Assembly: GCA_029244985.1 (NCBI GenBank)
Contig: JAQWQD010000028.1
Coordinates: 30,893-94,892 of the forward strand
Source of the DNA: Gammaproteobacteria bacterium
GTDB lineage: Bacteria; Pseudomonadota; Gammaproteobacteria; Pseudomonadales; Pseudohongiellaceae
Direction: 5' to 3'
DNA: 64,000 nt
This document shows, in pieces, positions 37,231 through 44,756 of the stretch. Below the pieces are notes generated by a model. That model did not search any database and was not told the origin of the DNA. It was given only the letters and a program-made list of their open reading frames with translations. Made by a program: the position numbers and the translations under genes. Numbering within the stretch: position 1 is the stretch's first letter; each line of letters opens with the position of its first letter.

Positions 37231-38664
37231 TTGAATGAATTTAAAGTCATGGTTCCTGGAGCAAGTGCTGCCGACGTCGTTGAAATTACTTCGCCCTATG
37301 ATGGTGCGATTGTCGGATCTGTAGAGAGAATTGATGAGGAGGGCGCCGACCGCGCGTTAAATACTGCTTCTGAACTATTCAATGATCGCTCCCGATGGCT
37401 GCCGGTTCATGAGCGAGTAGAAGTCTTGGAGAAGACGGCGGAGTTAATGCAAGCGCAGTTTGATGAGCTTGTGAATCTTGCTTTAAGCGAGGGTGGCAAA
37501 CCATTTACTGATTCTCAAGTGGAAGTTGCTCGAGCTATAGATGGTATGAAGAATTGTATTGAATGTGTGCGCTCGGAGCATGGCACTGAAATTCCGATGG
37601 GCATAAATCCTGCGTCATCGAATCGCTTAGCAATGACAAGCAAGGAGCCGATTGGGCCAGTCATGGCAGTAAGTGCTTTTAATCATCCTTTGAACTTAAT
37701 CGTTCATCAGGTCGGTCCAGCTGTTGCCAGCGGTTGCCCAGTTATCGTTAAACCTGCTAGCGACACAGCTTTGTCCTGTTTTAAATTTGTTGAATTATTA
37801 CGAGAAGCAGGATTGCCAGCCGAATACGCACAAGCAGTAGCTGTAACCAGCAATGTCACTGCAACTAACATGGTGACTGACCCCCGCATTGCATTTTTCA
37901 GTTTTATTGGCAGTGGCAAAGTCGGTTGGATGTTAAAGAGTAAATTGGCTCCGGGAACACGCTGTGCTTTGGAGCATGGTGGTGCAGCACCCGTGATAGT
38001 TGCGGAAGATGCAGATCTTGATGCGATGTTGCCGTTACTTGCCAAAGGCGGTTTCTACCATGCTGGGCAAGTGTGTGTTTCGGTCCAGCGAATTTTTGCC
38101 CACCAATCAATTGCCGAAACAATAGCCAAAAAATTAAGTGAAATGGCGGATACTTTGATAGTAGGTAACCCGGCTGATCCTGCCACTGAAGTTGGGCCGA
38201 TGATTCGTCACGAGGAAACAGATCGTGTAGAAAAGTGGGTTCAAGAGGCAGTCGCAATGGGTGCAGAGCTTGTTACAGGCGGAGAGAAAATTTCTGCAGC
38301 ACTTTACAAGCCAACGGTGTTATTAAATCCACCGACTGATGTAAGTTTGAGTAAGAATGAGGTTTTCGGACCTGTAGTCTCTGTGTTTAGTTATAAGAAT
38401 ATGGAAGAGGCCATTAATATGGCTAACGATGTACCTTTTTCTTTCCAGGCTTCGGTTATGACGCAAGACATCGATAAGGCAATGTATGCCTATCGACACC
38501 TCAATGCCTCGGCAGTTATGGTAAATGACCACACAGCGTTTCGAGTAGATTGGATGCCATTCACTGGGCTAAGGCAATCTGGTTATGGAGTGGGTGGTAT
38601 TCCCTACACTTATGACGATATGCAAATAGAAAAAATGTTGGTGGTGAAATCTAAAAATCTTTGA
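37231..38664 (+). CDS. Aldehyde dehydrogenase family protein
   Basis: 477 residues with the standard ALDH layout: an N-terminal coenzyme-binding domain (PIGPVMAVSAFNHPLNL, FIGSGKVGWML), a catalytic glutamate in CALEHGGAAPVIV and a catalytic cysteine in HAGQVCVSVQRIF. The LEHGG form in place of LELGG and the VSVQR context resemble the lactaldehyde/glycolaldehyde/phosphonoacetaldehyde branch. The start is TTG with AAGGA upstream; the nearby ATG is out of frame, and the next in-frame ATG is six codons in. It probably shares a transcript with the thiolase-like gene and acts on an acyl or hydroxy-aldehyde; the substrate is unknown. Confidence 0.92.
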   Translation: MNEFKVMVPGASAADVVEITSPYDGAIVGSVERIDEEGADRALNTASELFNDRSRWLPVHERVEVLEKTAELMQAQFDELVNLALSEGGKPFTDSQVEVARAIDGMKNCIECVRSEHGTEIPMGINPASSNRLAMTSKEPIGPVMAVSAFNHPLNLIVHQVGPAVASGCPVIVKPASDTALSCFKFVELLREAGLPAEYAQAVAVTSNVTATNMVTDPRIAFFSFIGSGKVGWMLKSKLAPGTRCALEHGGAAPVIVAEDADLDAMLPLLAKGGFYHAGQVCVSVQRIFAHQSIAETIAKKLSEMADTLIVGNPADPATEVGPMIRHEETDRVEKWVQEAVAMGAELVTGGEKISAALYKPTVLLNPPTDVSLSKNEVFGPVVSVFSYKNMEEAINMANDVPFSFQASVMTQDIDKAMYAYRHLNASAVMVNDHTAFRVDWMPFTGLRQSGYGVGGIPYTYDDMQIEKMLVVKSKNL

Positions 38665-38714
38665 GGGTTGGACTGCACTAGTCAATTTAACTCTTTGCTT
38701 ATGCTTCGAATTTT

Positions 38715-39191
38715 CTAATTGATAGCACCTAAAGGACTAGTTGGGCAGTTTTTAGTTTCAAGAGTCCAGCTTGAGTTGCTGATAAGCCACTGGTTGTCTT
38801 GTTTAATTAATTGAAATGAATCTACGCCGCAATGACTAAATTCTCCATCTATATGGAAATCATAGGGCGTCCATACGATTGCTATAAAACCTTGGATTAA
38901 AACAGTTTCATTCCACGAGCGTTCCAGTGCCGGTCGGCCGGGTCGAGTTAGAGTAGCAATAACTTCTTCATAGCTCCTAACATTAAAGCTGGCATCACCA
39001 TTGTCTAGTTCTCTTACTGAAATATTCAACGAGCCAGGCACTAAAATCGATTCCAGCAAACCTCGGTCGCGGGTCTCTATAGAAGTAAAAAATTTCTGAA
39101 TAGTCTCGAGTACAGCAGTTCTTTCACCCTCTTGTGCTAAAGCCAGTGATGATGCAAATAATGTTAACAACAGAACGGCAGGTCTAAACAT
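38715..39191 (-). CDS. Exported NTF2-like (SnoaL/DUF4440) protein
   Basis: 158 residues with a signal peptide (MFRPAVLLLTLFASSLALAQ) and an NTF2-like fold: an N-terminal helix AVLETIQKFFTSIETRDRGL, then strands ending in FIAIVWTPYDFHIDGEFSHC and SFQLIKQDNQWLISN, the usual final hairpin. Such proteins bind small ligands or act as isomerases; no function can be assigned. It is a single gene, convergent with the aldehyde dehydrogenase. Confidence 0.8.
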   Translation of the reverse strand: MFRPAVLLLTLFASSLALAQEGERTAVLETIQKFFTSIETRDRGLLESILVPGSLNISVRELDNGDASFNVRSYEEVIATLTRPGRPALERSWNETVLIQGFIAIVWTPYDFHIDGEFSHCGVDSFQLIKQDNQWLISNSSWTLETKNCPTSPLGAIN

Positions 39192-39321
39192 TTTGATTCT
39201 CTAAAAATTCTTCTATCTAGCAGTGTGGATAAGCATAGCAGCTCAATTACATAAATGTCATAGGGCTCGCTTATTATAGACGGAGATTTAAAAGTGCGGG
39301 GTTAGCTTTGGTTTCTCTTTT

Positions 39322-39675
39322 TTATTGCAAAGATTCAATTGATTTGCCCGTAATTGACTCGCCTTTATTGCCAAAGGAATTGCGTACATAGTTAATAATA
39401 GATGCCATTTCCTCACTGGAAATGGCGCCATCAAAGGAGGGCATCTCTCCTCTTCCTATAATTAACACTAGAGCTACATCCTCACCACTTGCTTGGACGA
39501 GTTCGTTTCCAGCTAGAGCTGGATAAATATTGGGAATTCCTTTGCCATCGATCTGATGGCATTCAGCGCAATTTTCCAGAAAGAGCTGTTCGCCGTTATT
39601 TTCTGCAAAGCTCGATACTGCTGTCCAATGGAGACTGCAGAATATCCATAAAAATTTGCTTTTATATGGCATCAA
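39322..39675 (-). CDS. Class I c-type cytochrome
   Basis: 117 residues with a probable signal peptide and one haem-binding site, Cys36-x-x-Cys39-His40 (CAECH), followed by GKGIPNIYPALAGNELV. The axial methionine is in GRGEMPSFDGAIS and the C-terminal helix is MASIINYVRNSFGNKG. It matches the monohaem cytochromes that feed terminal oxidases or accept electrons from alcohol or sugar dehydrogenases. No partner enzyme is directly adjacent. Confidence 0.88.
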   Translation of the reverse strand: MMPYKSKFLWIFCSLHWTAVSSFAENNGEQLFLENCAECHQIDGKGIPNIYPALAGNELVQASGEDVALVLIIGRGEMPSFDGAISSEEMASIINYVRNSFGNKGESITGKSIESLQ

Positions 39676-39798
39676 GTTTAGCTATCACAATATAGTTATA
39701 ACCAACTATAGCATCGACCTTTCAGTTGTAGTAGCTGGGGAACCCAAGTGTAAAAAATGATATAAATACAAGTATATGAACTATAAATTAAGTAAATT

Positions 39799-40815
39799 AT
39801 GAGGGTCTTCCCTAGTAAACTAGCCTTGGTTTCAAGTTTTTGTTTGGTGTTTAACTGCGCAGCGGCGGCACAAGATCAATCTTTACAAACAAGTCAGGCG
39901 CCACTACCGCCGGGCCTTGAAACAGTCGAATTTTTTAGCCCGGCAGTCAATCGGATGATGAAATTCGACATTGTTTTTCCTGCAGACTATTGGGAAAGCG
40001 AGAAGCGTTACTCAGTTCTTTATCTATTGCATGGCTATATGCAGAACTATACCGTGTGGGCGCGTAACCTTCCTGGTGCTTTCTACTCCCGCAATCTAGA
40101 CAATTTAATTCTGGTATTACCCGACGGAGGTAACAGTTGGTTTGTGAATTTTGCACAAAATGAAATTGGCCAGACTAATAACTGGGAAGACCATATTATT
40201 GAGGATGTGATTGGTTATGTTGATAAAAACTTTCGTACCGAGGCGCGTCGAGAAGGACGAGCAATATCCGGCCTGTCTATGGGAGGTTTTGGCGCTTTCG
40301 CACTCGGATTGCGACACCCCGAGATGTTTGTTTCAATTGGATCAACCTCTGGTGCCTTGAGCTATGCTCGAAGCAGTGGTTCAGCAATCGCTTTAGGTTT
40401 GGCGCCTCAGGCTCAGAATCGGGAGCGAAGCCTCGAAGATGAAGCTCGATTAGCTGAAGCTGATTTGTTTATATCTGGCATTATTAGTATTGATAACTTT
40501 TCTACTCAAGACGAACGTACACCCAGGGGGACCGCGTTTGTAACAGAAGATCAGGCTAAGGCCTACGATCCATTTGAAATTATTTATTCAGTCCCAAAGA
40601 GTCAGATGCCTCATATTTATATCGATTCAGGTACAGAAGATGGCTTAATTTCTGATGCGAGGGAAATGGCTCAACTTTTAATGATAAACGATGTTCCATT
40701 TGATTTTATGCAAAGCAGTGGTCGCCACAATTCTGAATACTGGCGCAGATCTATCGGGCATATGATGGCTATTCAACATGAAGTGATGCAGCGTGCTCTG
40801 GGTAATAGACCTTAA
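39799..40815 (+). CDS. Exported esterase D-type alpha/beta hydrolase
   Basis: 338 residues with a signal peptide (SKLALVSSFCLVFNCAAAAQ) and a putative esterase (PF00756-type) domain. YLLHGYMQNYTVW is the oxyanion region, the serine nucleophile is in SGLSMGGFGAF, the aspartate is near IDSGTEDGLI and the histidine is in SSGRHNSEYWRR. It resembles S-formylglutathione hydrolase and antigen-85-like esterases. It is likely to act on esters in the periplasm; the substrate is unknown. It is divergent from the cytochrome c gene. Confidence 0.9.
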   Translation: MRVFPSKLALVSSFCLVFNCAAAAQDQSLQTSQAPLPPGLETVEFFSPAVNRMMKFDIVFPADYWESEKRYSVLYLLHGYMQNYTVWARNLPGAFYSRNLDNLILVLPDGGNSWFVNFAQNEIGQTNNWEDHIIEDVIGYVDKNFRTEARREGRAISGLSMGGFGAFALGLRHPEMFVSIGSTSGALSYARSSGSAIALGLAPQAQNRERSLEDEARLAEADLFISGIISIDNFSTQDERTPRGTAFVTEDQAKAYDPFEIIYSVPKSQMPHIYIDSGTEDGLISDAREMAQLLMINDVPFDFMQSSGRHNSEYWRRSIGHMMAIQHEVMQRALGNRP

Positions 40816-41122
40816 TCGCGAATATAAACGACACAAGAAAATCTGCTTTCAAGTATTAAGGTTTAATCCTTTCATTAGGAATGAATTATTCCGCGTTGAT
40901 TTTCGGTTGAGTACTTTTTTGATAGATAAGGCTGTCGGTAAATCCTGCGGCTCTATGATAAAGCATTTTTTCTAATAAGCATTTTGGCGCGCGGATATAA
41001 TAAAGCTGGCAAGACTTCGATGAAATTCAAAAGCTAGCGATGAACGAACTATATCAGCTTTGCTTGGCTACAAAGATTACGGAAACATTTTTTTTAAGTT
41101 AAGGAAATTAATTCTTTGAAAA
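40816..41122. other. Intergenic region between the esterase and modF
   Basis: About 300 bases without a credible gene; the one short frame here has no homology signal that I recognise. The modF promoter is expected in the second half. The base composition is AT-rich and I see no strong hairpin. Confidence 0.4.
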
Positions 41123-42646
41123 ATGACTGAATTGCTTAGAGTTAACAATGCGATCTGCCGCTTGGGTTTACACAAAGTTCTGCGCATCGATGAATTGGTG
41201 GTAGAACAAGGTCAGCATTGGTGTTTCTTCGGCCCCAATGGTGCCGGGAAATCTGTGCTTGCTAGTTTGCTCGCGTCCAAGCGTATTGAGTCGGGCAAAT
41301 ATGTTCAATACGCCGAAGGATTCCAACCCAGTCGTGACATCCATATAGTTTCTTTTGAAGAGCAGCAAAAACTCTGGCAACGAGATAATCGCTTGGACGT
41401 CAGCGAGTACAGCGCAGACGCGGAAGATTCTGGCACACTCGTTTGGGAATTAATACAGAGCTCCAGATCAACACTTCATGCTGATAACGTATTATTTGAG
41501 CAGCTTGTCACTGAACTAGATTTAAGCGCCTTAGTAGAGAGAGGTATTCGTTTTCTCTCGTCTGGGCAAATTAGGAAGGCGTTAATTGCTCGCGCTCTTT
41601 ATGGATACCGCCCCGGGGTGGCGCAGCTGTTAATCCTTGATGATCCTATGGAAAGTATTGATTTAGATTCTCAAGTGAAAATCAAGATTTGTATCGAGAA
41701 GTTTCTCCATTCGGGATTTTCCAGTATCCAACTTTGTCGCCGAGCTAGAAATATTCTGTCGGGGGTTAATCATATTGCTCTTCTGGATGGGCTCCGGTTG
41801 TTGGAAAAAGGTAAAAGGGAGGTTATTGAGAATGGTGCAGCGTTCGAAAAGGTAAAAAATAAGAAACCAGTTTTGTTGGACAGACTTCCACAAAATCAAT
41901 CGCTTTTTGATAAATATCAAACAGATTCGGGCAAACCGCTTATAGAACTCAATTCTGTTAATGCCGCTTATGGTGAGCATTCAGTGTTAGAAAATTTTAG
42001 CTGGATAATGCATCCTGGCCAGCATGTATTAATCGAAGGACCTAATGGCTGTGGTAAATCAACGCTACTTAGTCTAATAGATGGCGACAATCATAAGGCC
42101 TATGGTCAGGACGTAATACTATTCGGGCGCAAAAAAGGTAGCGGAGAAACCATCTGGGAAGTTAAGGCGAAATTTGGAATTGTCTCTAATGAATTACATA
42201 ACAAGTATGCGAAAGGTTGGAAGGTGCTAGATGTTGTAGTTTCTGGATTCTTTGATTCCGTTGGACTCTACGATGATAGTGGCACTCAGGAAGCTGATAT
42301 TGCAAAAAGCTGGTTAAATGCGCTGCAGATCTTGGATTTAGCAAAATATTTTTATCACGAAATTTCCTTTGGGCAACAAAGGTTGGTTCTGTTAGCGCGA
42401 GCGATGGTGAAGCAGCCACAAATTCTTATCCTTGATGAGCCCTGTGTTGGTCTCGATGAATTTCATCGTATATTAATACTAGAGATATTGGATAAAATTG
42501 CTGAACAATTTACGACGAGTATCCTTTATGTTAGCCACATAGAGGATGAAAAACCGCTCTGCATTAATCGCCGGCTAACTTTTAAGCGGAATGCAGCCAG
42601 CGGATTTCAAGTGGAAGAGACAGCGGTGGAGGCTGTTAACCCCTGA
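41123..42646 (+). CDS. modF: ModF-like tandem ABC ATPase
   Basis: 507 residues with two complete ABC ATPase domains in one chain. Domain 1 has Walker A GPNGAGKS (37-44), signature LSSGQIRKA and Walker B LLILDDPMESID; domain 2 has GPNGCGKST, signature ISFGQQRL and Walker B ILILDEPCVGLD. The segment LFGRKKGSGETIWEVK matches E. coli ModF, which belongs to the molybdate gene set although its exact role is unclear (established). No modABC permease is nearby. The window does contain a SoxC-like molybdoenzyme, so the organism uses molybdenum. The gene ends overlapping the convergent CBS gene by 11 bases. Confidence 0.88.
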   Translation: MTELLRVNNAICRLGLHKVLRIDELVVEQGQHWCFFGPNGAGKSVLASLLASKRIESGKYVQYAEGFQPSRDIHIVSFEEQQKLWQRDNRLDVSEYSADAEDSGTLVWELIQSSRSTLHADNVLFEQLVTELDLSALVERGIRFLSSGQIRKALIARALYGYRPGVAQLLILDDPMESIDLDSQVKIKICIEKFLHSGFSSIQLCRRARNILSGVNHIALLDGLRLLEKGKREVIENGAAFEKVKNKKPVLLDRLPQNQSLFDKYQTDSGKPLIELNSVNAAYGEHSVLENFSWIMHPGQHVLIEGPNGCGKSTLLSLIDGDNHKAYGQDVILFGRKKGSGETIWEVKAKFGIVSNELHNKYAKGWKVLDVVVSGFFDSVGLYDDSGTQEADIAKSWLNALQILDLAKYFYHEISFGQQRLVLLARAMVKQPQILILDEPCVGLDEFHRILILEILDKIAEQFTTSILYVSHIEDEKPLCINRRLTFKRNAASGFQVEETAVEAVNP

Positions 42647-43067
42647 TATAGCTTTCCAATTGTTCAATAGTAGATTGTTGGTCACTAATAATATCTCTGA
42701 CCAGGTCGCCAATTGACACTACCCCAATTACACGCTCATCATCAACGATCGGCAGGTGGCGAATGTGATTGTCGGTCATTAAAGCTAAAGATGATCTGAC
42801 GCTTTCTGAGAAAGAAACCGTAACTACTTTTGAGCTCATTATTTCGGCTACAGAAGTGTCATGGGATTTTCTGCCTTTGAGGATGACTTCCCTGGCGTAA
42901 TCACGTTCCGAGATTATGCCTACTAGTTCTGGCCCTCGAAGAACGATTAAAGCACCTGCGCGTTTGTCCGCCATGGCTTGAATCGCTTCTAATACGCTCG
43001 CGTCGGGACCGATTGACCAGATCTCGTTAGTCTGTTTCTGGCTTAAAATCTGATTTACTGCATGTAT
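42636..43067 (-). CDS. CBS-domain-pair protein, full-length frame starting at ATA
   Basis: Two CBS domains in tandem: the first ends in MADKRAGALIVLRGPELVG, and the second is MSSKVVTVSFSESVRSSLAL followed by HIRHLPIVDDERVIGVVSI. The first ATG (42974) would cut off half of the first CBS domain. The frame stays open upstream and encodes a normal family start (HAVNQILSQKQTNEIWSIGP), giving 143 residues, but no ATG, GTG, TTG or CTG occurs before the stop at 43071-43073. The codon placed correctly after AGAGGTG is ATA (43067). The nearby ATG (43063) is in another frame and stops at once. Either an AUA start or a start-codon mutation is indicated. CBS pairs bind adenosine nucleotides. Confidence 0.78.
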   Translation of the reverse strand: MHAVNQILSQKQTNEIWSIGPDASVLEAIQAMADKRAGALIVLRGPELVGIISERDYAREVILKGRKSHDTSVAEIMSSKVVTVSFSESVRSSLALMTDNHIRHLPIVDDERVIGVVSIGDLVRDIISDQQSTIEQLESYIRG

Positions 43068-43069
43068 AT

Positions 43070-43090
43070 GTCACCTCTTGCGAAGGTGAC
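43070..43090 (-). promoter_or_regulatory. Hairpin hiding the ribosome-binding site of the CBS gene
   Basis: A perfect seven-base inverted repeat with a seven-base loop: on the mRNA GTCACCT-TCGCAAG-AGGTGAC. The right arm is the ribosome-binding site of the CBS gene and the left arm is complementary to it, so the folded form would block translation. It lies in the short gap after the lipoprotein stop and has no T tract, so it is not an ordinary terminator. Confidence 0.6.
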
Positions 43091-43095
43091 GACAA

Positions 43096-43635
43096 TCAGT
43101 TTACCCGCGACAGTGTAATATTAGCGTAGCCTACGTTGTTGCCATAAAAACCATGACTGTCGTTAACAAACAGGGTGAGTTCGCCGTCACAAGCTGCGGT
43201 AAAATTATAACTTCCATTTTCTCCATTGACGTTTAACTCAGTAATCCCACGAAGACTTTCGCGACTGCAGCGAGATTGATATAACATGAGCTCGAACCAG
43301 CGATGCTCTTTTGAACGCCGAGTTAAGCCAAGAAACTCATACGGCATAACACTGTTAGCGAAGCCACGTTCATCTAAAGATTCTTGATCCTCATTTTTTT
43401 CAATATAACTATCAATCCAGTAGCTTAAGATAGTGATGTCTAATGAGTAGTTAGCACCAGATTGTAAATTGATTCCAGTATCGTAGTTTGGATTTTTCGT
43501 AAAAAAATGAAAATTTCTATGCTCGCCGCCGTTTAGTGGCATGCCTTGGTCTGAACTTTCATAGAGATAGATGCCCCGAAAGGAACAACTGCTTAGCATG
43601 AAAGCAATAGTGCCTAACGAGTAAATGGATCTCAT
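43096..43635 (-). CDS. Lipoprotein with LecA-like C-terminal motif
   Basis: About 179 residues from the ATG at 43635 (MRSIYSLGTIAFMLSSCSF); the lipobox LSSC makes it a lipoprotein. A longer start at 43722 would bury the signal. The C-terminus GELTLFVNDSHGFYGNNVGY resembles the calcium- and sugar-binding end of the Pseudomonas galactophilic lectin LecA (ND...YGNN.G), and the segment DTGINLQSGANYSLDI resembles the strands that precede it in similar proteins. I infer a surface or periplasmic carbohydrate-binding role. The middle is not recognised. The CBS gene follows about 30 bases downstream on the same strand. Confidence 0.72.
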   Translation of the reverse strand: MRSIYSLGTIAFMLSSCSFRGIYLYESSDQGMPLNGGEHRNFHFFTKNPNYDTGINLQSGANYSLDITILSYWIDSYIEKNEDQESLDERGFANSVMPYEFLGLTRRSKEHRWFELMLYQSRCSRESLRGITELNVNGENGSYNFTAACDGELTLFVNDSHGFYGNNVGYANITLSRVN

Positions 43636-43846
43636 AAATCTTTTGATCCGCGCATTAAGTGTATCTTTTATGAAATTTTTGCTTGGTACCACTCTGACTA
43701 CTCCATTCAAAAGTGATTTCAACTAATTCTGGAACCCTTTGGAACGCCAGACTTGTTATTAGGGCTAGTCTACTCCTGAGATTGATATAGCTCAAACTAG
43801 AAATAATATATTATAATATCAATAATTTAGTAATAAATTTGTTTAT

Positions 43847-44635
43847 TCATCTGCCAGTCCAGACAGGTTTTCTTTTCTCAATATAAGCTTTTCGAGCCTC
43901 CAGGCTATCCTCACTATCAAAGGCTGAGGAAAGAGCTTCTACCGCGGCCTCTGGAACCTGCTGGAAATTCATATCTTCCATTTCATAGAGCAACTTTCGA
44001 GTGCGCTTCAGGGCTAGAGGCGACATTTCCGCAATCTTGGCAGACATTTTTTCTGCCTCGTACATTAGACTTCCTGCGCTCACGACTTTGGTAATAAGCC
44101 CCATCTGTTCAGCTTGTGCAGCCTCTAGAGATTTTCCAGTGAAGATAAGTTCTGCAGCTTTCATGCGCCCGATTAATCGCTGCAGTATCCAGACATGCAT
44201 GCCAGGAGGAGCGGCTAAGTTTGGTACACCTGGATAGCCGAAGTCAGCATCATCAGCGGCAATGATTATGTCACAGGCAAATGCTAGTGTGCATGCGCCT
44301 TCTCTAGCATAGCCGTGTACTGCGGCAATTATTGGTTTGGATAAACCGCGAACAATCGCCATTGTTTCAATGTAGAACAACTCTAGGAACTTTTTCATAT
44401 CGCTCGAGTTAAACTTCTCTACGTACTTTAAATCCACTCCTCCGGACAAGCCGTTGCCATTGCCAGCCAACACGATAACTCTAACTTCAGGGTCGGCATC
44501 CGCCGTGCTGAGAGCATGGTGATACTCCAGAGTCATGTCGCGATCTATCAAGTTTGCCGGTGGGCGATTAAGGATGATTTCTGCAGTGTGTTCTTTTACT
44601 TCATAATGAAGTGTTTGATAGCTTGAGTCAGACAT
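43847..44635 (-). CDS. Enoyl-CoA hydratase/isomerase family protein
   Basis: 262 residues of the crotonase superfamily. The oxyanion-hole segments are VIVLAGNGNGLSGGVDLKYV and KPIIAAVHGYAREGACTLAF, followed by CDIIIAADDADFGYPGVPNL. It acts on a CoA thioester in the cytoplasm. The first catalytic glutamate of true hydratases is not obvious, because the region after FGYPGVPNLAAPPGMHVWIL differs from the usual PEI..G..P block, so hydratase activity is unsure. It is a stand-alone gene, divergent from the PQQ sugar dehydrogenase. Confidence 0.88.
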   Translation of the reverse strand: MSDSSYQTLHYEVKEHTAEIILNRPPANLIDRDMTLEYHHALSTADADPEVRVIVLAGNGNGLSGGVDLKYVEKFNSSDMKKFLELFYIETMAIVRGLSKPIIAAVHGYAREGACTLAFACDIIIAADDADFGYPGVPNLAAPPGMHVWILQRLIGRMKAAELIFTGKSLEAAQAEQMGLITKVVSAGSLMYEAEKMSAKIAEMSPLALKRTRKLLYEMEDMNFQQVPEAAVEALSSAFDSEDSLEARKAYIEKRKPVWTGR

Positions 44636-44756
44636 CTTTTTTTGTGTTCTCTATTCCTATAGTGTACGCATTAACTTCAGATTAAGTAAGGATATTGACA
44701 ATAGCATGCTATTTGTCAGTGTTATCAGATACTAATTTAGCAAACGGAACCCAATC

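Noticed and set aside
40793..40975. Short 60-residue frame after the esterase
   Set aside because: No ribosome-binding site, no recognisable motif and an unlikely residue composition; it overlaps the end of the esterase gene.
43080..43095. Rho-independent terminator between the lipoprotein and CBS genes
   Set aside because: The hairpin has no following T tract and its right arm is the next gene's ribosome-binding site.
43847..44635. Possible selenocysteine or frameshift in other short or broken-looking frames
   Set aside because: Apart from 18485 I found no in-frame TGA flanked by continuing homology; the other genes have normal family lengths.
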